A stretch of 64,000 nt of DNA from Candidatus Methanoplasma sp. (GTDB lineage Archaea > Thermoplasmatota > Thermoplasmata > Methanomassiliicoccales > Methanomethylophilaceae), in NCBI GenBank assembly GCA_031256955.1, contig JAIRPP010000008.1, positions 97,472-161,471 on the forward strand. The letters are read 5' to 3'. The position numbers and the translations under genes were made by a program. A model generated the notes under the pieces. The model was not told the DNA's origin and made no database searches. It saw nothing but the letters and a program-made list of their open reading frames with translations. Below are positions 49,801 through 59,128 of the stretch, piece by piece; the stretch's first letter is position 1, and every line of letters begins with the position of its first letter.

Positions 49801-51727
49801 CAGGCAGAAGACGAGCCAGGCCAGCCTCCTGAGCGACGACGAGGTCCCGTTCAAGATCAACAGGGACAAGATCGTGAGAGGGCGCAAGAAGCCCATCACG
49901 CTGATCGTCGGGAATCCGCCGTATGGCGCCAATCAGAAGTCCGCAAACGATGACGCAAAGAGAAAAAGATATGAGAACGGAGTCGACGGGAGGATAAGGG
50001 AGACTTATCTCGATAAGGATCTGTTCACAGAGACCGTGAAAAATGTCAACTCCACGCACGACGGCTATGTCCGCGCCTTCAGATGGTCCACTGACCGCAT
50101 AGGAGACAGCGACGGGGCGATCGCGTTCGTCACCCCCAGCGGATGGCTCAGCGGAAGCGCGTTCATAGGGTTCCGCAAGTGCATCGAGTCGGAGTTCTCT
50201 AAGATCTATATCTTGGACCTCAGGGGAGATGCGACTACGCAAGGGGAAGCGAGGAGGAAAGAGGGAGATGGCGTATTTGGAGACGGCTCTAGGACAGCCA
50301 TCACCATAACGCTCTTGATCAAAAGGAAAGGCTTCAAAGGCAAAGCCAAGATCAGATACTACAAGGTCGCAGACCGCATGAAGAGGGGGCAGAAGCTGGA
50401 TCTCCTCGGACGGCTGGACACGTTCGGCGACATGGAGAAGAGCGGGCTGATGGAGGCTCTAGATCCGAAAGAGAACGGAGACTGGATCATCCAGAGGAAA
50501 GAAGGATTTCAAAAGCTCATTCCCCTCGCTGGAGACAGCGGCAAGAGATTCGACAAGCATGTGGAAAACACTCTGTTCTCAGGATATACGCGCGGATATT
50601 GTACGTCTAGAGATTCCTGGGCATACAATTTCTCCAAAATGAATCTCAACAACATCAAATTGGGATTAGTGGAAGGATTTAACGAGCAGATAAAATCGGG
50701 CAAGATGGATTTCGGAGACTCTAGAGTTAAATGGACCGCGCCGCTGAGGAAAACATTCGACGGAAAGAAGACCCTGTCTCTGGACTCCTCCACCCTCTGC
50801 ATCGCAGCATACAGACCGTTCACAAAAATGTTTTTCGACAACGATCCGAATCTGAATGAGAGATCGTACCAGATGCCTCGCCTGTTCCCCACGCCAGACG
50901 CTGAGAATCTGGTCATCTGTATCTCCAGCATCGGAGACAAGAAGGATTTCTCCTGCCTAATAGTAGATCTGGTGGCCGATCTACACATAACTGGATCCAC
51001 ACAGTGTCTTCCGCTCTATTGGTACGACAACCTGGGCGAGCTTCGCGCCAAGCGGAAGCAGAAGAGCCTCGACGATTCCGAGTCCATAGTGAGGCACGAC
51101 GGGATCAGCGACTACGCCCTGAGGCTGTTCCGCGAGAGGTACGGCGGAGACGTTGCGAAGGAGGACGTCTTCTTCTACGTCTACGGATACCTCCATTCCC
51201 CCGAATACAGGGAGGCGTACGCGGAAGACCTGAAGCTGTCCCTCCCCAGGATCGGGCTGGTCGGATCGGGGGAGGACTTCTGGGCGTTCTCCAGGGCGGG
51301 GAGGGCTCTCGCCGACCTGCACCTGAACTATGAAAGGGTCGATCCCCCGGAGAGCCTGGTCTTCTCGGGGAGCGTCGGGATAGAGGACGCGCTGGGAGAC
51401 GATGGGAAGGGATTCTGCCGCGTGACCAAGATGAAGCTGTCCCCGGAAGAGAGGAGTCTCGTATACAACCAGCACATAACGATCGAGAACATACCGGAGG
51501 AGGCGTTCGAGTACAAGGTCAACGGGCGCGCGGCGCTCGGATGGATCGTTGACCAGTACCAATGCTCCACGGACAAGTACTCAGGGATCGTGAACGACCC
51601 GAACGAATACGCTGGCGGAAGGTACGTGCTGAAGCTCGCCCTGTCGGTTATCGGAGTGAGCGTGAAGACGATGGAGATCGTGAAAAATATGCCGAGGTTG
51701 GATTTTGATCCTGACCTCGATAGTTAA
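46892..51727 (+). CDS. Single-polypeptide restriction-modification enzyme (Type ISP-like: Mrr-like nuclease + SF2 helicase + N6-adenine methylase + TRD)
   Basis: 'GGRDIGIDLVAKTRDGEYWAIQCKLY'; 'MACGTGKTFASLKIAEAL', 'VCDEAHRT'; 'DPFTGTGTFIARLI' and 'NPPYGANQKS'. Start MEFADVLEKY. Confidence 0.9.
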   Translation: MEFADVLEKYRIESRSERDKGARFEELMARYFMTDPAYSSRIEHCWTWMGFHARGEFGGRDIGIDLVAKTRDGEYWAIQCKLYAEGHTVSKADVDTFLATSGKRFRDEGGRETGFSHCLIVATTDSWSANAREVSENRSVPVQFIGRSILEGAQVDWGLMEEGVHGREARTAKHELRPHQREAVDRALAHYSIRDRGTMVMACGTGKTFASLKIAEALAGGGGGGGDSGPRGGCVLFLAPSISLVGQTLREWASNSDFVLNPICVCSDPGVSKKRTETDFGERIEDLGMPATTDPKRIAEQHGRGEGLTVVFSTYQSLDAVAAAQAMGLPEFSLAVCDEAHRTTGKIIEGEDESSFTKIHSDSSVRARKRLYMTATPRIYGVKGKEDARKASASKSVTVALCSMDDEEIYGGEFYNLSFGKAVEMGLLSDYKVLILTAMDTDVPEPIRRQWGGGKDIDVDSGCKIWGTLSALAKIIANDDSVRAEDPGPMRSAVSFCRTISDSKRYAERFNEIAKASGSPIALEMRHIDGGMNAMARDGLMGWLKGGGEGCRALTNVRCLSEGVDVPALDAVVFMSSKGSLVDVVQSVGRVMRRSEGKRFGYVVIPIVVEEGRDAEEALDDNKMYKEVWQVLRALRSHDERIEAEINAIQYRTDNAGGRIRIGRAGGGGEWGGDRPWARDGQWTLDDFSGKLYAKLVLKVGDREYIRSWMSQISEVMPSLIEKLEGLCKGAKGAAFKEYMAGLRSCVNYGVSEKDGINMLAQQIVTEPIFDRLFGSDGFSAQNPVSRTIKAMLDGLGGESLGEIEKALESFHRSVEDTLGRIDTAQGKQKVVTELYEGFFKKAFGKDQQINGVVYTPQEIVDFIIRSASDALRREFGIDVNDAGVNVLDPFTGTGTFIARLIESGAISKESLERKYREELFANEITLLAYYIAAVNIENAYAGAMGLGQGEYVPFENIVLTDTFNIEEICRQKTSQASLLSDDEVPFKINRDKIVRGRKKPITLIVGNPPYGANQKSANDDAKRKRYENGVDGRIRETYLDKDLFTETVKNVNSTHDGYVRAFRWSTDRIGDSDGAIAFVTPSGWLSGSAFIGFRKCIESEFSKIYILDLRGDATTQGEARRKEGDGVFGDGSRTAITITLLIKRKGFKGKAKIRYYKVADRMKRGQKLDLLGRLDTFGDMEKSGLMEALDPKENGDWIIQRKEGFQKLIPLAGDSGKRFDKHVENTLFSGYTRGYCTSRDSWAYNFSKMNLNNIKLGLVEGFNEQIKSGKMDFGDSRVKWTAPLRKTFDGKKTLSLDSSTLCIAAYRPFTKMFFDNDPNLNERSYQMPRLFPTPDAENLVICISSIGDKKDFSCLIVDLVADLHITGSTQCLPLYWYDNLGELRAKRKQKSLDDSESIVRHDGISDYALRLFRERYGGDVAKEDVFFYVYGYLHSPEYREAYAEDLKLSLPRIGLVGSGEDFWAFSRAGRALADLHLNYERVDPPESLVFSGSVGIEDALGDDGKGFCRVTKMKLSPEERSLVYNQHITIENIPEEAFEYKVNGRAALGWIVDQYQCSTDKYSGIVNDPNEYAGGRYVLKLALSVIGVSVKTMEIVKNMPRLDFDPDLDS
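47552..47562 (+). repeat. 11-bp poly-G tract inside the R-M coding sequence
   Basis: 'gccgga ggggggggggg cggagggg' encodes AGGGGGGGD just after Walker A. Confidence 0.9.
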
Positions 51728-51791
51728 TCGGGTTTTTGTAGGGGCGGATCGCACCATGCTGAAAGCAGGAAGAGTCTCAGCGGGATTGGAT

Positions 51792-53027
51792 TTATGAAAC
51801 CCGACCTCGCCGCCGCTCCGTCAGGAAATCTATGACGTTCGCGATCCTGATCCCGTCGATGTTCTTGACCGGATACCTGTCCAGCGTCACGACCGTCTTC
51901 GGATGGTTGTCCCTTATCGCCCTCAGCGCCCCCAGCTCCCTCTCCCTCGTCTTCGCGTCCGCGATGCTCACGGCGACCTGGAAGTACCTTATGTCGTCTC
52001 CGTCGACCGACATGAAGTCCACCTCCCTCCCTCCGACGGACAGCACGGACGCGTTCCCGTGCCTGTGCATCAGCTCCATGAACACTATGTTCTCCAGGAT
52101 CCCGTCCATGTCCCCGTCGCGGAGGCCTATCCTCTCGTTCCTGACCCCTATGTCGCTCGCGTAGTATTTGTCCGATGTGCGGAGGTACTCCTTCGCCTCT
52201 GCGTCGAACCTCTTCGCCCTGTAGAAAAGGAACGCCGACTCCAGGAGCCCGATGTATCCGTCCACCGTCTCCGCGGAGGTCTTGATCCCCTTGCTCCCCA
52301 GATACCCCACGATGTTCTTCACCGAGGTTCTGTCACCTATGTTCTTCATGAGGAAGCGCGACACGTTCGACAGGAGCGCGGCGTTCCTGACTTCGCTCCT
52401 CTCGATCACGTCCTTCTCGTACACCGTGGCGTACGTCCCCGACAGCACCATCGACGCCAGGTCCCTCCTCTCCCCCGCCATGACCGCTATCGCCGGGAGC
52501 CCCCCGTATCTGACGTACTCGTCGAACTTGGACTCCACGCCCGCCTCCGGCCCGTACGTCTCCCTGAACAGGAGGTACTCTCCGAAAGTCAGGGGATAGA
52601 CTGGGATCTCGATGCACCTGCCCGAGAGCCTGGTCGCTATCTCCGACGAGAGCATCTTCGAATTGGATCCCGTGACGTACACGTCCGCGCCGGAGATGCG
52701 GAGCGATTCTATCGCCCTCTCCCATTCGGGGACGTTCTGAACCTCGTCTATGAAGACGTACGTCCCCTTCTCGGGTCTCATATGGCTTTTCACCGCCTCC
52801 ATCAGCTGGGGGCTCGTCTCTATCGCCTTTTCGGTTTCGTCGTCCAGATTGGCGTAGAATATCTTTTCCGGAGGTACGCCGGAAGACGCGACCTCGTCTC
52901 TGAACATCTCCATGAGCGTTGATTTCCCGCATCTCCTCATGCCCGTTATCGCTTTTATAACGGGAATCTCACGGGCAGATCGGAGCATGTCCAGGTAGTG
53001 GTCTCTCGGGATTCGTACATCTTTCAT
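51792..53027 (-). CDS. AAA_14/DUF4143-like ATPase (ITGMRRCGKS subfamily)
   Basis: 'AITGMRRCGKSTLMEMFRDEV', 'YVFIDEVQNVPEWERAIESL', 'EVDFMSVDGDDIRYFQVAVSI'. Confidence 0.88.
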   Translation of the reverse strand: MKDVRIPRDHYLDMLRSAREIPVIKAITGMRRCGKSTLMEMFRDEVASSGVPPEKIFYANLDDETEKAIETSPQLMEAVKSHMRPEKGTYVFIDEVQNVPEWERAIESLRISGADVYVTGSNSKMLSSEIATRLSGRCIEIPVYPLTFGEYLLFRETYGPEAGVESKFDEYVRYGGLPAIAVMAGERRDLASMVLSGTYATVYEKDVIERSEVRNAALLSNVSRFLMKNIGDRTSVKNIVGYLGSKGIKTSAETVDGYIGLLESAFLFYRAKRFDAEAKEYLRTSDKYYASDIGVRNERIGLRDGDMDGILENIVFMELMHRHGNASVLSVGGREVDFMSVDGDDIRYFQVAVSIADAKTRERELGALRAIRDNHPKTVVTLDRYPVKNIDGIRIANVIDFLTERRRGRVS

Positions 53028-53035
53028 TATATTCT

Positions 53036-53092
53036 AAAGTATAGTTGATATAGTATATAAATAAATCATATTTAATCAAAGTATAATTTGAT
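53036..53092. promoter_or_regulatory. AAAGTATAnTTGAT direct repeats (42 bp apart) incl. palindrome ATCAAA-gtataa-TTTGAT
   Basis: 53036-53049 and 53078-53092, flanking the minus-strand TATA-like element. Confidence 0.6.
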
Positions 53093-53224
53093 CTTTTTAC
53101 CTTACTTCATCTCTAGTTCCCGTGTTCGCACACGCGTCGCGGAGCGTTTTGCAAAGGAAGAGCGATGGATCGTCTTCACCCCGCGAACACGATGCCGTCT
53201 ACTGAATCAACATCACGGTAAGGA

Positions 53225-53270
53225 GTGAAACATTGCCAAAGTCGGAAGTGAAACATTGCCAAAGTCGGAA
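53225..53270. repeat. 23-bp exact tandem repeat GTGAAACATTGCCAAAGTCGGAA x2
   Basis: 53225-53247 and 53248-53270, abutting 'attaataatatatt' and ATPase start at 53303. Confidence 0.92.
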
Positions 53271-53302
53271 ATTAATAATATATTTCAAAACATCTGGAAC
53301 AT

Positions 53303-54568
53303 ATGGGCAAAACTTATTTCAAAAGGGTCATAGACAGCCATATCAAAAAGCTCCTCAGATCGTCTGGAGCCGTACTGATTGAGGGACCCAAATGGTGCGG
53401 CAAGACCCGCACCGCCAGAGAGATCGCCGCCAGCGCCGTTTTCATGCAGGATCCGCAAAAGGGGCCAGCCTACCGGAAATCCGCGGAAGTTATGCCGTCG
53501 AGCCTTCTGGAAGGCCCGACCCCCAGGCTCATCGACGAGTGGCAGATCGCGCCCGTGCTGTGGGACGCCGTCAGGTTCGAAGTCGACGAGCGCGGAGAAA
53601 TGGGGCAGTTCATATTGACGGGGTCCGCCGTTCCGGGCGACGACAAAGCCCGCCATTCGGGCACCGGCAGGATCTCTCGCGCGCTCATGAGGCCCATGAG
53701 CCTGTTCGAGTCCATGGAGTCCAACGGATGCGTTTCGCTGAGGTCTCTGTTCGACGGCGCAGCCGACGTGCGCGGCGAATCGAGCCTGTCCATCAGAGAC
53801 CTCGCCTTCGCGCTGGTCCGCGGGGGATGGCCTGGAGCGGTCGGCATGAGCGGGGACGACGCGCTCGGGCAGATCAGGAACTATGTCGAGGCGACGGTCA
53901 ACGCAGACGTTTCCGAAGTGGACGGGGTCAGGAGGAACCCCGCCGCCGTGCGCGAGCTCATGAGGTCCATATCTAGGAACGTATCCTCTCCCGCCAACAT
54001 GTCCACGATAAGGGGCGACATGTCGGGAGACGGCGGCGCCGTGTCCGATAAGACCGTCTCGGCGTATATGAACGCCCTCAGGCGCATCTACGTGGTCGAA
54101 GACCTCCCCGCGTGGAACCCCAGCCTGCGCTCGAAGACCGCCGTGCGCTCCTCGCCCAAGAGGCACTTCGTGGACCCCTCCATAGCGGCCGCTTCCCTGC
54201 GCATATCCGACAAGGGGCTGATGCAGGACTTCGACACGTTCGGGCTGATGTTCGAATCCCTCTGCGTGAGGGACCTGAGGGTGTACGCCCAAGCCCTGGA
54301 CGGAGACGTGTACCACTATCGCGACCGCAACGGCCTGGAGGCGGACGCGGTGGTGCACCTGAGGGACGGCAGATGGGGGGCGATAGAGGTCAAGATGGGG
54401 TCGAGGGAGATAGAGGAGGCCGCGGCGAACCTGATAAAGCTGAGGGACATGGTCGATGCGGAGAGGTCCGGGGCGCCGTCCTTCCTGATGGTTCTGACCG
54501 CGGAGGACCGCGCGTACAGGCGCGCGGACGGGGTCCTGTCGGTCCCGATAGGGTGCCTCAGAGACTGA
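53303..54568 (+). CDS. AAA_14/DUF4143-like ATPase (GPKWCGKT subfamily)
   Basis: 'AVLIEGPKWCGKTRTAREIAAS', 'RLIDEWQIAPVLWDAVR', 'EADAVVHLRDGRWGAIEVKMG'. Confidence 0.88.
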   Translation: MGKTYFKRVIDSHIKKLLRSSGAVLIEGPKWCGKTRTAREIAASAVFMQDPQKGPAYRKSAEVMPSSLLEGPTPRLIDEWQIAPVLWDAVRFEVDERGEMGQFILTGSAVPGDDKARHSGTGRISRALMRPMSLFESMESNGCVSLRSLFDGAADVRGESSLSIRDLAFALVRGGWPGAVGMSGDDALGQIRNYVEATVNADVSEVDGVRRNPAAVRELMRSISRNVSSPANMSTIRGDMSGDGGAVSDKTVSAYMNALRRIYVVEDLPAWNPSLRSKTAVRSSPKRHFVDPSIAAASLRISDKGLMQDFDTFGLMFESLCVRDLRVYAQALDGDVYHYRDRNGLEADAVVHLRDGRWGAIEVKMGSREIEEAAANLIKLRDMVDAERSGAPSFLMVLTAEDRAYRRADGVLSVPIGCLRD

Positions 54569-56252
54569 CGCCTCGGAGGCCGCTCCCGGGCGCGTCGAGC
54601 CTCTCCGACGCGATGCACGGGGTCTTCCCGTGGAACGCGACCCCGTACGCGAGCGTCGGGCCATCCAGCCCGTGGGCGTAGCGCTTGTCCTTTATCTGCC
54701 TGAGCGCGGCCTCCGCCGCTTCGCGGAGCGATTCTGCGCCCCTCCCGGCGGACCTTTTGATCTCTATGACTATGTTCGGGCCGCTCCCCCTCTTGCGCCG
54801 GAGCATTATATCGTAGTACCCGTCGCCGTTCTCGTAGTCCGCCTTCACCTCGTATCTGCCAGATAGGTGCATCAATGCGCCGACCAGGAACGCCTGGTAC
54901 GCGTGCTCGCTGTCCAGCACGCGGGAGCTCACGACCCTGGACAGTAGGGACCCGATGCATTCGCACATGGAATCCTGATCGCCCTCGGACACGGCGTACG
55001 CCAGAGCCCTGAGGCCGTCCGCCACCGCGTCGCTGGCCGCGTGCCTCGAGACGAGGTCCGCGAACACGGAGTACAGCTCCGCGTTAGGGATGGACAGCCT
55101 GTGCAGCGCTCCTTCCGGGACCGCTTTGAGGTAGCCGGACACGGCCATCATGGAGTATATCGCTCCCGCGTCGTCGCCCAGGTCGGAATAGGTCACGTGC
55201 GCCTTCACCCCTGTGGCGAAGCTCTCTCCGGAGCCCAGAAGCCCGAGGTTGTCCAGAGTCTCCTGATCCGACCTGGATAGAAGGTCCGCTATTATCGAGT
55301 TCCCGCTAGTGTTCGCCCAGTACGGCGCGGGCCTGAACCCGCTGTCCGCATAGCTGAGGATGCTCCAGGGGTTGTATATCTCCGCGTTGCCGAACCGGTA
55401 TCCGTCATACCATTCCCTCGCCTCTTCGAACTTGTCCGGGCGGCCGTATTCGTCGCAGATCCTCCTGACCTCCGGCTCGGTGAAGCCGTACATCTCGTCG
55501 AAGTCCGCGCTGAGGATGTTGTTGACTTTCAGATTGTTGAGCCCGCTGAATATGCTCTCCTTCGCCATCTGCAGGACCCCCGTGACCACCGCCAGCTGGA
55601 GGGACCCGCTCCCTTTGAGGGCGGACGACAGGAGCGTCCTCATGAACCTCGTCACGTCTCCCTGGACCTCCGTGCCGTATGCGCCCTGCATGGGGCTGTC
55701 GTATTCGTCGACGAGTATGACCGCGGGGGCGCCGTGATGCGCGCGGAGCATATCGCTCAACATAGCCAGGGAGTTCTCCAGATCGACCTCCCCCGCTTCT
55801 GACCCTGCGATGCTCGCATAGATCTCCCTGTCCCTCCTGTCCGTCTTCTCGCTGCCTTCGAGATACGAGAACGGCCTGTACGCGCGCCTGATCCTCTCCC
55901 CCATGGACGCGAGGAAGTTCTCGCGGCAGCCGAGATTGAGGTCTTTGAAATCGATTGATATCACGGGAAACGCGTTCCTGTATCCGTCGAACTCGCTGTG
56001 GCTCGAGATCTCCAGGCCGTCGAACCACCTGTTCCCCTTGTATTCGAGGTTCAGGAACGCGTCGATCATGCTGAGGTTGACCGACTTTCCGAAGCGACGC
56101 GGCCTTGTGTATAAATAGACCCCGCGATCGTTGCTTTTCAGGATCCGGCCTATGAGCATGCTCTTGTCCACGAAGTATTTGTCCCCTTCGCGGATGACCT
56201 TGAAATCCTGGATGCCGATCGGGATCTGCTTCACGGTCGCGTATCTCCGCAT
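54558..56252 (-). CDS. AAA-ATPase-like / PDDEXK_9 (DUF1703-type) protein
   Basis: 'IPIGIQDFKVIREGDKYFVDKSMLIGRIL...YTRPRRFGKSVNLSMIDAF'; 'YDIMLRRKRGSGPNIVIEIKRS'. Confidence 0.9.
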   Translation of the reverse strand: MRRYATVKQIPIGIQDFKVIREGDKYFVDKSMLIGRILKSNDRGVYLYTRPRRFGKSVNLSMIDAFLNLEYKGNRWFDGLEISSHSEFDGYRNAFPVISIDFKDLNLGCRENFLASMGERIRRAYRPFSYLEGSEKTDRRDREIYASIAGSEAGEVDLENSLAMLSDMLRAHHGAPAVILVDEYDSPMQGAYGTEVQGDVTRFMRTLLSSALKGSGSLQLAVVTGVLQMAKESIFSGLNNLKVNNILSADFDEMYGFTEPEVRRICDEYGRPDKFEEAREWYDGYRFGNAEIYNPWSILSYADSGFRPAPYWANTSGNSIIADLLSRSDQETLDNLGLLGSGESFATGVKAHVTYSDLGDDAGAIYSMMAVSGYLKAVPEGALHRLSIPNAELYSVFADLVSRHAASDAVADGLRALAYAVSEGDQDSMCECIGSLLSRVVSSRVLDSEHAYQAFLVGALMHLSGRYEVKADYENGDGYYDIMLRRKRGSGPNIVIEIKRSAGRGAESLREAAEAALRQIKDKRYAHGLDGPTLAYGVAFHGKTPCIASERLDAPGSGLRGVSL

Positions 56253-56258
56253 AGCCCA

Positions 56259-57752
56259 TTAACGCTTCGCGGCGCCGCTCGACGCGAGCCTCTCGGATCT
56301 CCGCATCTGTTCCGGAGACCGCCCGATAGCGGCGGAGACGTACCTCTGTGCGCTGCTGTTCGGCTTGTCGGGGATCGTCATCTCCAGCGCGCCCGAGATC
56401 AGGAGGGGCTTCAGCACGCCCTTGCGAAAATGCTCCCTGTTCGCCATGCCGAGGCGGATCTGCATCTCCTCGCGGGACCGGGGCACTGAGCAGTACTCCA
56501 GGAGCGCGGCCGCGCGATCCCCGTCGGGGGCCCTCGCGCCCGGGCCGCCGCGCAAGCTACCACGCAAGTCGCCACGCAAGTCGGCGCGAGGCGACCCCTC
56601 CGGTGCCCCGCTGGGATCGGGGCGGTAGAATATCGCGGAGAATCCCATCTTCCCCGTCTCGAACCCATAGCGGACCCCCGCCCCCTCGCATTCCGTGGCG
56701 ATCTTGCGGAGCCCCGTGCCGAAGCTCTCGATGTCCTTGGAATAATACAGGATCTGCGAGAGCAGGGGGTTCCTGCGCACGGATCTGCCTGACCCGTCTA
56801 TGAAGTCCTGCGGGGTCAGGCCTTCCGGGAAGGTCCCAGGGTTGTAGATCTCGATGCGGTCCGAGAATATGGCGATCTCGTTGGTCTGGGGAATGCGCCA
56901 GTCCCTGTGCGCGTAGCTGTTCAAGAGTGCCTCGCGCACAGCCTCGATGGGCACTTCGGGAACCTCCGTGCGGGACGGGGACCCGTCGCGCACCACGCGC
57001 CAACGTATGTTGCGCCGGATGTACTGCGTCCCCGCGTCCACCATCTCCGCGATCGTCCCTCTCTTGCGATCTATGTCTATGAACGTGTGTTTGACGTCCG
57101 TAGCGAATATCGCCATCTGTATCTCCGCCGGCGCGCTCTTGCCGAACATCGCCAGCGCCGCGTTCCTGATCTCCCCTCCCTCCATGAGGTCGAGCCTCCG
57201 CAGGATGTCGTCGCGGTTGGTGAAGCGGTACTCGAGCCTGCCGCTCTCGTTCGCCTTCTTCGTGTACGACCTCAGGGCGTTCGCGCTCACGTCTTCCGGA
57301 GTCTTTCCCGACGGGGCCGAATCCCACGTCGACGCCTGGCCGCGCTTGCGCTCGAATAGCCTCCCTATCTCCGCGGGGGAGAGCTTCTTGCTCTCGTCCG
57401 CCACGCGCATGTAGGCGCACCCGTATGCGAAGTAAGGCTGATCGGATCCCTCGAAGCGCATGCGGACGCACTGCTTGCTGTCTATGACCACGACATCTAT
57501 CTCGGGATATATCTGAGGCTTCAGGTTATCCGTGACGGCGCGGGCGACGTCGCGGAGAGATGACGCGGAGACCGTCTGTCCGACGACGGTGCCGTCGTCT
57601 TTTATGCCGAAGTAGATCTCGCCGCGACCGTGCATATTGAGGATTGCGGCTGCGTCAGCGACCGCCTCTCTGGCCTCCGCGGTGGTCTTCTTGAACTCCA
57701 TCGTCTCAGATTCCCGACCGAATATCAAGACTAGCGCCTCCTGACTGCACAT
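56259..57752 (-). CDS. AlbA_2 (Schlafen-like) regulator with HATPase-like and winged-helix C-terminus
   Basis: 'GRESETMEFKKTTAEAREAVADAAAILNMHGRGEIYFGIKDDGTVVG'; 'VPIEAVREALLNSYAHRDWRIPQTNEIAIFSDRIEIYNPG'. Confidence 0.85.
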   Translation of the reverse strand: MCSQEALVLIFGRESETMEFKKTTAEAREAVADAAAILNMHGRGEIYFGIKDDGTVVGQTVSASSLRDVARAVTDNLKPQIYPEIDVVVIDSKQCVRMRFEGSDQPYFAYGCAYMRVADESKKLSPAEIGRLFERKRGQASTWDSAPSGKTPEDVSANALRSYTKKANESGRLEYRFTNRDDILRRLDLMEGGEIRNAALAMFGKSAPAEIQMAIFATDVKHTFIDIDRKRGTIAEMVDAGTQYIRRNIRWRVVRDGSPSRTEVPEVPIEAVREALLNSYAHRDWRIPQTNEIAIFSDRIEIYNPGTFPEGLTPQDFIDGSGRSVRRNPLLSQILYYSKDIESFGTGLRKIATECEGAGVRYGFETGKMGFSAIFYRPDPSGAPEGSPRADLRGDLRGSLRGGPGARAPDGDRAAALLEYCSVPRSREEMQIRLGMANREHFRKGVLKPLLISGALEMTIPDKPNSSAQRYVSAAIGRSPEQMRRSERLASSGAAKR

Positions 57753-57908
57753 TATTTGTGCGGATGTGATCCGGACTGGACCTGCGGTCTTCTAGCGACG
57801 GGCGACGCGCACGCGTCGCGCCAGCCGGCGATGTCGCGATTCATGATGCGTACAGATAGATGTCTTGCTTAATCTTCCTTGCGCGAGCCGCGCCCGCTAC
57901 AAGAGGCG

Positions 57909-58376
57909 TCATTCCGGCGCAGAGCCGTGCCGCGAGTGGCAGCTGGGGTACCTCATGACCAGCGCGACCTTCCCGAACCCGCCTTTCTCGAGGCATACCG
58001 TCTCCGCATCGGGCTGGGTCCCCAGGTAGCCCCCCGTGGACCTCGCCCTGACCTCCACCGCCTTGGAGTCTTCGAATAGGCTCCAGGAGAAGTCGCACGT
58101 CAATGAGGCCGCGCCCATCTCGCCGAGCCTCAGGGACCCCATGTCCCTCCCGTCCAAGTACAGGGTGACCTCCGTCTCGACCAGGAGGTCCGACCTGACC
58201 TCGATCTCCAGCGTGGCATGGCTCCCCTCGGGCACGATGAGGAAGGCCGCTCCCCCGGCGGCGGCGAGGACGGCTATCGCCGCGACCGCGATCGCGACGG
58301 CCCTCCGAGACGGCTCGCGGGACGGGGGCTCGCGCTCCTGCTCTGAACTTGGGTGCGGCTCGGGGGTCTCGTCCAT
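57909..58376 (-). CDS. Single-TM hypothetical protein
   Basis: Charged N-terminus, TM 'AVAIAVAAIAVLAAAGGAAFLIV', beta-rich extracytoplasmic domain. Confidence 0.55.
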   Translation of the reverse strand: MDETPEPHPSSEQEREPPSREPSRRAVAIAVAAIAVLAAAGGAAFLIVPEGSHATLEIEVRSDLLVETEVTLYLDGRDMGSLRLGEMGAASLTCDFSWSLFEDSKAVEVRARSTGGYLGTQPDAETVCLEKGGFGKVALVMRYPSCHSRHGSAPE

Positions 58377-58472
58377 GTATCTAGATCCATGCGCGTGCGC
58401 CCTATTTATCCTTAATCCCTATGGGAATGTATGAAATAAATATCCCGCCTGCCGAAGCGCACATGCAAACGA

Positions 58473-58913
58473 TCACCGCTTTTTGATCCTGTACTGCCTG
58501 TTCTTGTTTTCTCCGCGCATCTCCAGCACGCCTTTGTCTGCGAGGCCGCGCATGATCTTCTTCACGCTCTCCGCCGATTTCCGGTGGCTTCTCTCGCCCC
58601 CGCGTTTGTTACCGTTCCCTAGTGCCGAACACGCGTAGGAGGACGTCTATGAAGCCCTTCTCACCCAGCGTGATTTTATCGGTAACTTTATCGGCGGCTT
58701 TTCCAAGGATATCGGCGGCTTTTCCAAGGATATCGGCAGCTTTTCCCGTTATCGACACGGGCGCGTTGCGCCCAGCAGGATGTGCCCCCCGTAGCGGTTG
58801 GAGAAGGCGCACACCGTCTCGAAGACGCTCTTGCTGAGCTCGTTGACGCACTCCTTGAACTCTACGGCGATGCCCTCGCCCTCTGACAGCAACCTGGTTA
58901 TCCGCTCAGACAT
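58473..58913 (-). pseudogene. Decayed AlbA_2/RecG-like regulator (N-terminal AlbA_2 and C-terminal winged helix remain, centre lost)
   Basis: MSERITRLLSEGEGIAVEFKECVNELSKSVFETVCAFSNRYGGHILLGA then a frame break; C-terminal 'GERSHRKSAESVKKIMRGLADKGVLEMRGENKNRQYRIKKR*'. Confidence 0.75.
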
Positions 58914-59091
58914 GTATCCGCGCCGCTCCGATCGCCGGGACGCCTCGGCTCGCAGGCCCTCTGTCCCCGCATACCTCCTACAAACTACCGGATATACGGC
59001 TCAAGCGTGAACTCGCACATCCGCCACATCTTCATGAGCTTGCTCTCTTCTTCCCTGATCCCGTCGAATCCCCATGCGCCTCTTTCGCCCG

Positions 59092-59128
59092 CTATGGTTT
59101 TTTCAGGTTCCTCACTATGGTTTTTTCA
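59092..59128. repeat. CTATGGTTTTTTCA x2 at 23-bp period
   Basis: 59092-59105 and 59115-59128, followed by 'taaatctag'; no intact gene follows. Confidence 0.85.

Noticed and set aside
57802-57819. GCGACGCG-ca-CGCGTCGC palindrome upstream of the 56259- AlbA_2 gene
   Set aside because: Perfect 8-bp arms, but CG-rich palindromes are expected by chance here and it lacks iteration; not strong enough to call an operator.
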